A stretch of DNA of 15,152 nt from CAYYGL01 sp964471235 (GCA_964471235.1 CAYYGL010000117.1:1-15152); one strand, 5' to 3'; counted from the first letter of the stretch, positions 1 to 8,077 are shown. The notes: a model not told the origin generated them from the sequence alone. Translations and numbers: made by a program.

Positions 1-1658
1 AACGCCTGCCCGCCCTGGTCTTTGGGATGTGCTTTGCCGGCAAAAATCAACTGCACCGGACGCTGCGGGTCGTTTAAAATGCGTTTCAAGCGCTCCGGGT
101 CGCGAAAAATTAAGGTGCCACGTTTATAAGTGGCAAACCGACGGGCGAATCCGATGGTCAGGGCATCGGGGTTCAACATCCCTTTTAAGCGGCGAATGTG
201 CAGGGTACCCACTTTGTTTCGCACGTATTGGGCATAGAGGCGTTCCCGGAGGTGATTTAGCAAAATCGTTTTTAGTTCCGCCTTGGTCTTCCACAACTCC
301 TCATCCGGAATATCGAATACCCCTTTCCAGAAAGCCGGGTCATTAAAATGCTGCAGCCAGTTCTTTCCCAGGTATTTATCCAGCAATCGGGTCATTTTAT
401 AGACAATCCAGGTTTTGGAATGGGCGCCATTGGTAATGTGCGTAATGGGAATTTCATCTACCGGCACTTTTTGCCATACCGATTGCCACATCTTACGGGA
501 AACTTCCCCGTGCAGCTTGCTCACACCGTTGCGGTATTTTGACAATTTGAGGGAAAGGATGGTCAGGTTAAAAATCTCGTATCCTTCCGGCTGCACCTGA
601 GAACCCAATTCCATAAACTGGTAACGGCGGATGCCAATGGATTCCCAATAACTTTGGAAGTATTTGTCCACGAAATGAAGCGGGAAGGCGTCGTTCCCGG
701 CGGGCACCGGGGTATGGGTGGTAAAAATGGTATTGGCGGTAACCGATTCCAGAGCTTCGTTGAACTGGAGATTTTTGGATTTAATCAGCTCCCGGATGCG
801 CTCCAGAGCAAGAAACACGGAATGCCCTTCGTTCATGTGCCATGCGTATGGTTGAATCCCCATGGCATTTAAAGCCATCACACCGCCCATTCCCAGTACA
901 ATTTCCTGGGAAATGCGCATCTCCTGATCGCCGCCGTACAGACGGGCGGTAATCATTTTGTCTTCGGTGCTATTTTCCGGTAGATTGGTGTCGAGCAATA
1001 ACGCCTGAACTCTTCCCACCTGGGCTTTCCAGACCCGGGTTTTTACTTTGCGTGGTCCCACCGGAATGGTCAATATCAGGGGGTTCCCCTCGCTGTCTAA
1101 CACCGGCAGTAAGGGCAAATCACCCGGTTCGTGGGGAATGTAGAGGGCAATCTGGTTGTGGTGCGCATCGATTTGCTGGGTAAAGTAAGTCTGGTGATAA
1201 AACAGGGTTACCCCGACCAGGGGCACTCCCAGGTCACTGGCAGACTTCAGGTGATCCCCTGCCAGCACCCCGAGCCCGCCGGCATACACCGGCAGCGATT
1301 CGTGAATTCCGATCTCTGCTGAGAAGTAAGCAATCGGTTTATCTTTTAACTCCGGGTGATGCTGGGCATACCAGGTGCTCTCCGGGTTCATGTATTGATC
1401 AAATTCCACCATCACTTTTTTAAAGGTGGAAAGATAGTCCGGGTCGCTGGCGCAGCGTTCCAATTCTTTTTGCTGCACTTCCCGTAAAAATTTTACCGGG
1501 TTATGATTGACCCGGGTCCACAGGGGCGGGTCGATTAATCGAAACAATTGCCGCGCCTGGGGAGACCAGGAAAAATAAAAATTGTATGCCAATTCGTGTA
1601 ACCGTTGGATTTCCTCCGGCAATTCCGGAATCACTTTCATATTACCCAGATACTGCAT
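1..1658 (-). CDS. glgP: Alpha-glucan (glycogen/maltodextrin) phosphorylase, N-terminal part
   Basis: Partial gene: 552 codons are present from the ATG at 1658 and the frame stays open to the left edge. The enzyme cleaves alpha-1,4-glucans with phosphate to give glucose-1-phosphate, in the cytoplasm. The N-terminus (LAYNFYFSWSPQ, about residues 22-33) matches the DUF3417 region of the short bacterial/archaeal GlgP class. Further family blocks are SAEIGIHESLPVYAGGLGVLAGDH (about 122-145), WHMNEGHSVF (about 273-282), TTHTPVPAGND (about 315-325), ITNGAH (about 408-413) and FAGKAHP near the cut. The pyridoxal-phosphate lysine lies further on, so it is outside the window. A good ribosome site, AAGGAG, sits 8 bases before the ATG and supports this start. 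I translated the first ~400 codons and met no frameshift. It is transcribed away from the housekeeping run and downstream of the CBM9-like gene on the same strand, which fits a role in glucan use. Identity is near certain; substrate size preference is not readable. Confidence 0.95.
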   Translation of the reverse strand, partial: MQYLGNMKVIPELPEEIQRLHELAYNFYFSWSPQARQLFRLIDPPLWTRVNHNPVKFLREVQQKELERCASDPDYLSTFKKVMVEFDQYMNPESTWYAQHHPELKDKPIAYFSAEIGIHESLPVYAGGLGVLAGDHLKSASDLGVPLVGVTLFYHQTYFTQQIDAHHNQIALYIPHEPGDLPLLPVLDSEGNPLILTIPVGPRKVKTRVWKAQVGRVQALLLDTNLPENSTEDKMITARLYGGDQEMRISQEIVLGMGGVMALNAMGIQPYAWHMNEGHSVFLALERIRELIKSKNLQFNEALESVTANTIFTTHTPVPAGNDAFPLHFVDKYFQSYWESIGIRRYQFMELGSQVQPEGYEIFNLTILSLKLSKYRNGVSKLHGEVSRKMWQSVWQKVPVDEIPITHITNGAHSKTWIVYKMTRLLDKYLGKNWLQHFNDPAFWKGVFDIPDEELWKTKAELKTILLNHLRERLYAQYVRNKVGTLHIRRLKGMLNPDALTIGFARRFATYKRGTLIFRDPERLKRILNDPQRPVQLIFAGKAHPKDQGGQA

Positions 1659-1696
1659 GCACAATTCTCCTTGTTTTCTAACGGTATAAATACTCA

Positions 1697-1720
1697 GGTA
1701 TCATCACCGATGTGTATACC
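1697..1720. promoter_or_regulatory. Imperfect palindrome in the glgP upstream region
   Basis: GGTATCATC, loop ACC, then GATGTGTATACC: a GGTAT/ATACC outer arm and a CATC/GATG inner arm. It lies about 40-60 bases before the glgP start codon. It could be an operator or an mRNA leader hairpin. It is short, and no regulator gene is adjacent. Confidence 0.25.
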
Positions 1721-1755
1721 TTCGTCACAGAACGCCCCAATATTAACCACTGGAT

Positions 1756-1784
1756 GAGAATTTCACAACCGTGAAGATTTTCTC
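1756..1784. other. Interrupted hairpin between glgP and the CBM9-like gene
   Basis: GAGAA (1756-1760) pairs with TTCTC (1780-1784), and TTCAC (1762-1766) with GTGAA (1771-1775), around a 4-base loop. It sits about 57 bases past the stop codon of the CBM9-like gene and about 100 bases before glgP. No T-run follows on either strand, so it is not a standard intrinsic terminator. Confidence 0.3.
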
Positions 1785-1840
1785 AAACGGATAACTGCTA
1801 AAAAAGAAGCCGCTTAAATATCCGCAAGATATAAGTACCA

Positions 1841-2515
1841 TTAGAAGAAGGGCAAAAATTGGAGATGTCCGAAATTTTTCGGTTCATGAAAAAGCCGGTA
1901 GGTTTCGCACCAACTGCTTTTCTCGTAAAACTGGTATTCCTGGCGATCCACATTAAATCCCCAGATCGTTCCGGGCAGGGGAGCGGTAATTTGCATGGCG
2001 TGAAAAGGAAGTGCGATTTCCACCGTCCAGAAATCGGGATAAATTTGAGCAGCGGTCCGCCATTCCGGATTCCAGGAGGCAGGGCGTTTATACCCGATTT
2101 CATCGTAACGGGTACCGGCTGTATTGGTGATGAGGTGGTAATACGTTCTGTGATCGTGATTGATATCCATATAGACCTCAACACAGTCATCCCGCCAGAC
2201 CGGACCGTCGTGCTGAAAACAATTGGTTCGGATTCGTTCCGGGTGTGGTTCATAACAAATGAAAGCAATGTATAAATTATTGGAGTCGTAAGCTACCATG
2301 CATTCGGTTTGTTTACGAGCGCGTCCCTTTCTGTTCAACAGCCAGAAACCGGTAGCGCGTTCCGCATCCCGCCAGCAGCGTTCTGTAAGCCTGCCGTCAA
2401 TGGTGACCCGGCTGTCCACATATTTACAGCGAAGGAGCCGTGTCTCGGGCGGCTGGGCTGTTGGGGTGCCGGAACTGAGGATGAGAAGCACAATCAACCA
2501 TTTGAATCCATGCAT
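1841..2515 (-). CDS. Secreted CBM9-like carbohydrate-binding domain protein
   Basis: A 224-residue protein with a short N-terminal signal peptide (about residues 1-21: one Lys, then LIVLLIL and small residues). The remainder reads as one CBM9-like beta-sandwich domain. It shows the early strand VTIDGRLTERCWRDAE (about 33-48), an AYDSNNLYIAF strand, DDCVEVYMDINHD in the middle, WTVEIALPFHAM, and a closing WGFNVDRQEY segment. These are the usual landmarks of the carbohydrate-binding family 9-like group. No catalytic domain is attached, so a binding or surface role is inferred; the ligand is unknown. The start at 2515 is preceded by GGGAG 8 bases upstream. It lies head-to-tail upstream of glgP with a ~180-base gap, so co-transcription is possible but unproven, and it is divergent from yicC. 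Confidence 0.8.
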   Translation of the reverse strand: MHGFKWLIVLLILSSGTPTAQPPETRLLRCKYVDSRVTIDGRLTERCWRDAERATGFWLLNRKGRARKQTECMVAYDSNNLYIAFICYEPHPERIRTNCFQHDGPVWRDDCVEVYMDINHDHRTYYHLITNTAGTRYDEIGYKRPASWNPEWRTAAQIYPDFWTVEIALPFHAMQITAPLPGTIWGFNVDRQEYQFYEKSSWCETYRLFHEPKNFGHLQFLPFF

Positions 2516-2634
2516 GTATCAACTCCCGGTCAGATTGAACGAAATTTATCAAATCAACTGCCCCGGTGCTACTTATTTTAAAAAGCGCTGCCCATTGGGT
2601 TCTGCACCGGTCTGCTTCCCCTATATATTTTCCC

Positions 2635-2662
2635 TTGCGATACCGGGATAACTGTGTGTAAT
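2635..2662 (+). promoter_or_regulatory. Possible sigma-70-like promoter for the yicC run
   Basis: TTGCGA (2635-2640), a 16-base spacer, then TGTAAT (2657-2662), about 100 bases before yicC in the region between two divergent genes. It is a match by eye only; FCB bacteria often use other promoter consensus sequences. Confidence 0.25.
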
Positions 2663-2760
2663 TTTTGCGGTCTGAAACGATCCGTAAGCCATAACAAAAC
2701 ATCTGGTAGGTTACCAATAAAGAAAAAGAACAATACCTCAACGACAGATTGGATTGGAAA

Positions 2761-3645
2761 ATGAATCAGGTTTATTCGATGACCGGTTTTGCAGCCGGGT
2801 CTCATCTCTATGAAAGTAATGAATTGTCCTGCGAACTTCGTTCTTTGAATTCCCGTTACCTGGAAATTTTTGTGAAAGTTCCTCTGATATTCCGGGATAT
2901 GGAGGACAGCATCAAGGAAACGATCCGCAAGAAAATCACCCGCGGCAAGGTAAATTGTACCATCGCCATCAATTCTCAAACGCCTGTCATGCAGCAACTG
3001 AAGGTGGATGAAAACGTTACGTTAATGTACACTTCATTGCTGGAACAAATTCGCTCCATTGCCAACATTAAAGAACCGATTCGTCTGGCAGATATCCTGG
3101 TATTTAAGGACGTGCTTTCTTTTGAAGAGGAAGCTATCGCCGATAAGGGTTTGCAGGAGGCTTTGTTCGAACTGTTGGAACATACCCTCGAACAGCTAAA
3201 CCAAACCCGGGCAGTTGAGGGGCAGAGTATGGTACGGGATTTAAACGAGCGGCTGAAAAAAATTATCTCATTAACCGGAGAAATCCGGGAGCTTTCGCAC
3301 CAGAATGCGCCTGAGGAATTTCAAAAACTTCACAAACGGCTGCTGCGAATGATTGATGAGGGCTCAATTGATCGGAACCGCCTGGAGTTGGAACTGGCGC
3401 TTATATCGGACCGGGTGGATATCAGCGAGGAAGTTGTGCGGATGCAAAGCCATATCGAATTGTTTAAAGACACGCTGCAACAGGGTTCCCCGGCTGGTAA
3501 AAAATTGAATTTCATTTTACAGGAAATGCACCGGGAAGCCAACACCATGGCATCCAAAAGCACCATGCTGGAGGTGAGCCATCGGATTGTAGCCGTAAAA
3601 GAAGAAATTGAACGAGTTAGAGAGCAGGTGCAGAATATTGAATGA
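2761..3645 (+). CDS. yicC: YicC/YloC family endoribonuclease
   Basis: A 294-residue protein, the usual length for YicC. The N-terminus has the signature SMTGFA (residues 6-11) and LRSLNSRYLEI. The C-terminal DUF1732 block is complete (GKKLNFILQEMHREANT and the ending SHRIVAVKEEIERVREQVQNIE). Family members are cytoplasmic endoribonucleases linked to mRNA and small-RNA turnover. I chose the ATG at 2761 over the in-frame TTG at 2749 because YicC proteins begin only a few residues before SMTGF; the ribosome site is weak (GGATTGGA). It is the first gene of a same-strand run with gmk and coaBC, the arrangement seen in many bacteria. The last 8 bases overlap the gmk start. Confidence 0.93.
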   Translation: MNQVYSMTGFAAGSHLYESNELSCELRSLNSRYLEIFVKVPLIFRDMEDSIKETIRKKITRGKVNCTIAINSQTPVMQQLKVDENVTLMYTSLLEQIRSIANIKEPIRLADILVFKDVLSFEEEAIADKGLQEALFELLEHTLEQLNQTRAVEGQSMVRDLNERLKKIISLTGEIRELSHQNAPEEFQKLHKRLLRMIDEGSIDRNRLELELALISDRVDISEEVVRMQSHIELFKDTLQQGSPAGKKLNFILQEMHREANTMASKSTMLEVSHRIVAVKEEIERVREQVQNIE

Positions 3646-4234
3646 ACAACAGGCATATCCACCGGTTTTGATTGCGCTTTCCGCACCTTCCGGCTCCGGG
3701 AAGACCACCATCTGTCACAAATTGTTAGAGCGCAATCCGGATTTCCGGCTCTCCATTTCTGCCACCACCCGCCCCCCGCGGCATTCGGAACAACACGGGG
3801 TTGATTATTTTTTCCTCTCCGAGGAAGACTTCCGGGGAAAAATTTCCCGGGGGGAATTCCTGGAATATGAGAAGGTTTTCGATCATTATTATGGTACCCT
3901 ACGGAAAACGGTTGAGGACTACCTACGACAGGGATACAGCGTTTTGTTTGATATCGATGTAAATGGGGCGCTGCGAATTAAACAGAAATATCCCACGGCA
4001 TTGTTGATCTTTGTTCGACCTCCCTCGCTGGAGGAGTTAAAGAGACGCCTTCGAAACCGCAAAACCGATGATCCGGCTGAGATCGAGAAACGATTAAAAC
4101 GATTACCGGAAGAATATGAAAAATCGAAATACTTCGATCACGTGGTGGTAAATGATGACCTGGAACGCACGGTGGCAGAGATTGAACAGATTATCCGAAA
4201 TTATCAGGAACAACTAAACCATGTTTCCCAGTAA
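3638..4234 (+). CDS. gmk: Guanylate kinase
   Basis: Converts GMP and ATP to GDP and ADP in the cytoplasm. The product is 198 residues from a TTG start at 3638, typical for Gmk. The P-loop APSGSGKT is at residues 16-23. The GMP-binding motif SATTRPPR is at 41-48, followed by GVDYFFLSEEDF. The FDIDVNGALRIKQ segment and the LKRRLRNRKTDD lid are also present. No ATG lies upstream of the P-loop in frame. TTG 3638 overlaps yicC by 8 bases and has AGCAGG about 9 bases before it; an in-frame TTG at 3608 would add ten residues not expected in the family. Translational coupling to yicC is likely. The 3' end overlaps coaBC by 14 bases. In many bacteria rpoZ lies between gmk and coaBC; it is absent here. 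Confidence 0.95.
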   Translation: MNEQQAYPPVLIALSAPSGSGKTTICHKLLERNPDFRLSISATTRPPRHSEQHGVDYFFLSEEDFRGKISRGEFLEYEKVFDHYYGTLRKTVEDYLRQGYSVLFDIDVNGALRIKQKYPTALLIFVRPPSLEELKRRLRNRKTDDPAEIEKRLKRLPEEYEKSKYFDHVVVNDDLERTVAEIEQIIRNYQEQLNHVSQ

Positions 4235-5423
4235 CTTGTACAAAGATAAACATATTCTTGTCGGGGTAACCGGCTGCATTGCCGCTTACAAGAGTTGTGA
4301 AGTCATCCGCTTTCTGGTAACCCGGGGCGCTGTTGTAAAAGTGATGATGACCGAGGGAGCCCAACAGTTTATCTCCCGGCTTACCCTGGAAACCCTCTCC
4401 GGCAACCCGGTTTACCGGGATATGTTCCCGAAAGAACAGTTTACCGGCACCCATCATATTTCCTTAGCGGACTGGGCAGATGCAGCGATCATTGCTCCTG
4501 CCACGGCAAACATCCTCGCCAAAGCTGCCAATGGCATTGGGGATGATTTTGTCTCCACCACCCTCTTAGCCCTCCATTGTCCGACGGTGTTTGCACCGGC
4601 AATGAATACCAACATGTGGTTTAATCCCGCGGTGCAGAAGAATATTCGTTTTCTGGAAAAAAGCGGAAAATTAATTTGTTATCCGGAAGAAGGCTTTTTA
4701 GCGGAAGGATACAGCGGCGTTGGTCGGTTAGCACGCCCGGAATACCTGCTTCAATATCTTTATAAAGCCCTCCATCCCGCATCCCGCAGCCTGGAAGGGA
4801 AAACCGTATTGATCACCGCCGGGGCAACCCGGGAATATTTGGACCCGGTGCGGATGATTACCAATCCGTCTTCCGGTAAAATGGGATTTACCCTTGCCTG
4901 GGAGGCTTTTGCCCGGGGCGCCCGGGTGATCCTGGTGCATGGCGAAACCCAATTAACCCCGCCGGTGAATGTGGAAACTTACCGGGCACCGACTGCCCGG
5001 GAGATGTTCGAACGGGTGGAGAAACTCTTTCCGGAAAGCGATATTTTTATCAGCGCGGCTGCGGTTTCCGACTATCGACCGGCGAAAATCTCTAAGGAGA
5101 AAATCAAGAAAAAAGACGAACAATTAACCGTATCTCTGGAGCCTACGATTGATATCATCAAAGAGATGGCAAGACAGAAGAAACCGCACCAGACGGTGGT
5201 GGGGTTTGCCATGGAAACGGATCACCCGGAACAACACGCCATTCAAAAACTGAAATCCAAGAAGTTGGATATGATTGTACTGAACGATTTATCTCAAACG
5301 GATGCCGGATTTGCGGTGGATACCAACCGGGTCACCTTTTTTACTCCGACCCAAAAAAAGAAGCTGGAGCTGATGTACAAATTGGATGTTGCCCGGGAAG
5401 TTTTTAATTTTCTGTTACCGTAG
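4221..5423 (+). CDS. coaBC: Bifunctional phosphopantothenoylcysteine decarboxylase / phosphopantothenate-cysteine ligase
   Basis: Two steps of coenzyme A synthesis in one 400-residue cytoplasmic flavoprotein. The CoaC half (about 1-180) has GVTGCIAAYK (15-24), the catalytic-type His in THHISLADWAD (77-87), APATANILAK and PAMNTNMW (126-133). The CoaB half (about 190-400) has GATREYLDPVRMITN, SSGKMG (217-222), AAAVSDYRP (279-287), the lysine-rich EKIKKK (293-298) and VGFAMETD. The position equivalent to E. coli Dfp Cys158 (ACG context) reads AEG, with Glu162 instead of Cys. Non-Cys versions are known to me from other FCB bacteria, so this is probably a lineage variant and not a lesion. The start overlaps gmk by 14 bases, implying coupling. 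An inserted element separates it from the downstream glycosylase gene. Confidence 0.95.
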   Translation: MFPSNLYKDKHILVGVTGCIAAYKSCEVIRFLVTRGAVVKVMMTEGAQQFISRLTLETLSGNPVYRDMFPKEQFTGTHHISLADWADAAIIAPATANILAKAANGIGDDFVSTTLLALHCPTVFAPAMNTNMWFNPAVQKNIRFLEKSGKLICYPEEGFLAEGYSGVGRLARPEYLLQYLYKALHPASRSLEGKTVLITAGATREYLDPVRMITNPSSGKMGFTLAWEAFARGARVILVHGETQLTPPVNVETYRAPTAREMFERVEKLFPESDIFISAAAVSDYRPAKISKEKIKKKDEQLTVSLEPTIDIIKEMARQKKPHQTVVGFAMETDHPEQHAIQKLKSKKLDMIVLNDLSQTDAGFAVDTNRVTFFTPTQKKKLELMYKLDVAREVFNFLLP

Positions 5424-5452
5424 CTCCACGGCAGTTTCATTCCCCTCAAAGA

Positions 5453-5694
5453 GGGCGCATGACAACTTGCACAACTCAAAAAAGATAAGGGGAATCCTGC
5501 CCAATGACGACGTCACCACGTTGTGGCGGGATCACTTCGTGGCATTCGGAGCAACGCCCCCCGTCGGGGCAGGAATGACAGCCAGGGTGCTGCTTTTTAT
5601 GTCATTCCGGCTGTATCCCGCCGCGGCGGGAGGAATGCCGCCACGAAGTGGCTCCGTTGAAGGAATCTTCTAACATGTAATTTGTCATGCGCCC
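5453..5694. mobile_element. MITE-like non-coding element with inverted ends and 9-bp target duplication
   Basis: A 242-bp insertion between coaBC and the glycosylase gene. The ends are perfect 13-bp inverted repeats: GGGCGCATGACAA (5453-5465) and TTGTCATGCGCCC (5682-5694), extendable to about 17 of 19 matches. The element is flanked by the direct repeat CCTCAAAGA at 5444-5452 and 5695-5703, which extends to 11 bases through a C-run. Inside are nested stems: 5533-5547 with 5633-5650 (3-base bulge), 5572-5580 with 5600-5608, and the palindrome CCCGCCGCGGCGGG at 5617-5630. There is no credible coding sequence. Removing the element and one duplication copy leaves coaBC and the glycosylase gene only about 31 bases apart. 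The structure fits a non-autonomous transposable element; no transposase source lies in the window. Confidence 0.65.
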
Positions 5695-5705
5695 CCTCAA
5701 AGAAT

Positions 5706-6404
5706 ATGGACGTTTTCGAACAAGTAAACAACTTTATCCGGTGGTATCGGGATTTGTATGGACGCACTCTCTATCTTGAGAATCCGCTTCGGGAAGGTCC
5801 CCGGGAAGGCGAATGGATGACAACGGTTGCCCGGTCCGGACAGGTGAGTACCCCGTTGCAGCAATTCAAGAAAGAGATTGAAAATTGCATGAACTGCGCT
5901 CTCGGCAGTAGCAGAACAAAATTTGTGTTTGGCAGCGGAAATGAACAGGCGGATTTGATGTTCGTCGGGGAAGCGCCGGGAAGAGATGAGGATTTGCAGG
6001 GGGTTCCCTTTGTGGGCAGGGCGGGGCAACTGCTGACCCGGTTACTCCAGTCTATTCAGTTGAATCGTTCCGATGTGTATATTGCCAACATCCTGAAATG
6101 CCGACCGCCCAATAATCGCGACCCCCTGCCGGAAGAGGTGGAGAAATGCCTGCCGTATTTGCACCGCCAGATTGAGCTGGTGCAACCCAAACTGCTGGTT
6201 GCCCTGGGCAGGGTTGCCGGGCAAAATCTCTTAAATACCACGGAAAGTTTAAAAAACTTGCGGCGAAAAATTTGGCAATTTCAGAATACTCCCTTGATAA
6301 TCACCTTTCACCCCGCGTATATTCTCCGCTACCCAAACATGATGGATGCTGCCCTGGAAGACATGAAGTTTATTCGGAAGCACTATCAGCATTATAAAGC
6401 ATAA
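5706..6404 (+). CDS. Family 4 uracil-DNA glycosylase ([4Fe-4S])
   Basis: Removes uracil from DNA to start base-excision repair. The 232-residue product carries all landmarks of type 4 enzymes: four cluster cysteines, C61 and C64 (CMNC), C132 (KCRPP) and C148 (KCLPY). The active-site block GEAPGRDEDLQGVPFVGRAG spans about 88-107, and the catalytic HPAY is at 202-205. The N-terminal ~55 residues are an extension before the first Cys, common in FCB members. I chose the ATG at 5706, just past the 9-bp duplication; the alternative TTG at 5682 would lie inside the end of the inserted element. The ribosome site is poor (AAAGAA). Before the insertion this gene would have followed coaBC closely, so expression may now depend on read-through or on signals in the element. 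Confidence 0.93.
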   Translation: MDVFEQVNNFIRWYRDLYGRTLYLENPLREGPREGEWMTTVARSGQVSTPLQQFKKEIENCMNCALGSSRTKFVFGSGNEQADLMFVGEAPGRDEDLQGVPFVGRAGQLLTRLLQSIQLNRSDVYIANILKCRPPNNRDPLPEEVEKCLPYLHRQIELVQPKLLVALGRVAGQNLLNTTESLKNLRRKIWQFQNTPLIITFHPAYILRYPNMMDAALEDMKFIRKHYQHYKA

Positions 6405-6440
6405 GAAGCAGCGGCGGTAATCCATATCTGGGGAAGCGCC

Positions 6441-6459
6441 CCCGGGTGAGGCACCCGGG
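6441..6459. other. Strong GC-rich hairpin before dnaB
   Basis: CCCGGGTG (6441-6448) pairs perfectly with CACCCGGG (6452-6459) around a 3-base loop. It lies 36 bases past the glycosylase stop codon and 62 bases before dnaB. No T-run follows, so a classical intrinsic terminator is unlikely. It may be an attenuator, a 3'-end stabiliser or a Rho-independent-like stop of a variant type. Confidence 0.45.
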
Positions 6460-6470
6460 TCTGATAGCTG

Positions 6471-6502
6471 TTGGGATTTGAAAAGGCGTTGCTTATATTT
6501 AC
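6471..6502 (+). promoter_or_regulatory. Possible dnaB promoter
   Basis: TTGGGA (6471-6476), a 17-base spacer, then TATATT (6494-6499) within TTATATTTAC. If real, the transcript would start about 15 bases before the ATG, a very short leader. The same 10-mer occurs before two other genes here. Confidence 0.35.
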
Positions 6503-6521
6503 CAAAATAAAGGTGCTTGAT

Positions 6522-7943
6522 ATGGCGAGATCAAAAAAGAATGCTCCACCTCCCTCAGATGAACTATTAGCCCGGGAAGGTCGGGTTCCGCCCCAGGCAG
6601 TTGATGTGGAGCGCTATGTGTTGGGCGCATTGTTACTGGAAAAAGAAGCGGTTGCCATTGCGCTGGAGGAGATTGATGAAACGGATTTTTATCGGGATGC
6701 CCACCGCTTAATTTTTTCCGCCATTGTCTCATTGTATAAGAAAAATGAGGCAATCGATATGATTACTCTGACAGAGGAGTTAAAAAGCCGCAAATCGCTG
6801 GATGAGATTGGCGGTGCTCCTTATTTGGCGGAATTGGTATCCCAGGTTGCTTCTGCTGCCAACATCGAATTTCATCTGAAAATCATTAAAGAAAAAGCGT
6901 TATTGCGTAAGTTAATCCGTGCCTGTACGAACATTCTGAAAGAAGCTTACGATACGCAGAGCGAAGCGGAAACGGTATTGAGCAAAGCCCAGCAGGATAT
7001 ATTCGATATTTTAAAATCTCAGAAACAGCGGTCCTATCAGGAAATAACCACCATTTTAAATGAAACCTTTACGGAAATCGAGCGCCTGCATCATCTGGAG
7101 CATAGCGGCATTATCGGGGTCCCTTCCGGTTTTACTGCCCTGGATAACATCACTGCCGGATTTCAGAAAGGTGACCTGATTATTTTAGCCGGCAGACCCT
7201 CGATGGGGAAGACGGCCCTGGCATTGAACATCGCCCGAAATGCTGCCGTCGAAGGTAAAGTGCCGGTGGGAATTTTCAGTCTGGAAATGAGTGATATGCA
7301 ATTAGTGCAACGGTTTCTATGTGCCGAAGCGATGGTGGATTCTCAGCGATTGCGCACCGGGCACGTTCGAGAGAATGAATGGCCCAAGTTGTCCCGAAGC
7401 GCGGGCAGATTAGCCGATTCACCGATATATATTGATGACACCGCCGGGTTGGATATTATCAAACTCAGTGCCCGGGCTCGCCGGATGGCGCTGGAACGTA
7501 ATATCGGACTTCTGATTGTGGATTACATGCAATTAATGGAAGCACCAAAAGGATTTGATAGCCGGCAGCAGGAAATTTCCTTCATTTCTCGTTCGCTCAA
7601 ATCCCTGGCAAAACAACTCAGTGTGCCGGTTATTGCGCTTTCCCAGCTATCTCGTGCCGTGGAAAACCGGCCGGATAAGCGCCCCATGCTCTCCGACCTG
7701 CGGGAAAGCGGCGCCATTGAGCAGGATGCTGACCTGGTGATGTTTGTCTATCGCGAAGAATTTTATTTAAAAAACAACGACCCGCACTACAAAGAGGTCG
7801 AAAATCTGGCTGAATTGATTATCGGTAAGCACCGCAATGGACCGATCGGCAATGTAAAACTCACCTTCATGAAAAAATACGGCAAATTTGCCGATTACGC
7901 CCGGGATGAGGAAGGCGTGGTGGAGCAAACAGCCCCGTTTTAA
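6522..7943 (+). CDS. dnaB: Replicative DNA helicase DnaB
   Basis: A 473-residue hexameric helicase that unwinds DNA at the replication fork. The N-terminal domain begins with PPQAVDVERYVLGALLLE (about 23-40), typical of DnaB. The RecA-like domain has Walker A GRPSMGKT (about 224-231), the FSLEMS box, Walker B-type LLIVDYMQLM and ALSQLSRAVE. It ends with the arginine-rich RPMLSDLRESGAIEQDAD block and KHRNGP. No intein interrupts the Walker A or the other usual insertion sites. I chose ATG 6522 because AAAGGTG sits 6 bases before it; the longer TTG reading from 6471 adds residues absent from the family and would overlap the probable promoter. It is the last gene of the same-strand housekeeping run. 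Confidence 0.96.
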   Translation: MARSKKNAPPPSDELLAREGRVPPQAVDVERYVLGALLLEKEAVAIALEEIDETDFYRDAHRLIFSAIVSLYKKNEAIDMITLTEELKSRKSLDEIGGAPYLAELVSQVASAANIEFHLKIIKEKALLRKLIRACTNILKEAYDTQSEAETVLSKAQQDIFDILKSQKQRSYQEITTILNETFTEIERLHHLEHSGIIGVPSGFTALDNITAGFQKGDLIILAGRPSMGKTALALNIARNAAVEGKVPVGIFSLEMSDMQLVQRFLCAEAMVDSQRLRTGHVRENEWPKLSRSAGRLADSPIYIDDTAGLDIIKLSARARRMALERNIGLLIVDYMQLMEAPKGFDSRQQEISFISRSLKSLAKQLSVPVIALSQLSRAVENRPDKRPMLSDLRESGAIEQDADLVMFVYREEFYLKNNDPHYKEVENLAELIIGKHRNGPIGNVKLTFMKKYGKFADYARDEEGVVEQTAPF

Positions 7944-8077
7944 TAAATATCCATAACCATTTAGCGACATACATGCCGGGTCGATTCTCTCCGTTGCCTC
8001 AGCAATTTCCTAAAAACTCCTTAAATTTTCCCGATATTGCTGCTTTTTAACCGAAATTTGACCGTTTTGAAACAAAA

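Noticed and set aside
1798..2268. 156-codon minus-strand open frame
   Set aside because: It is an alternative frame inside the CBM9-like gene, whose own frame has a signal peptide and domain pattern.
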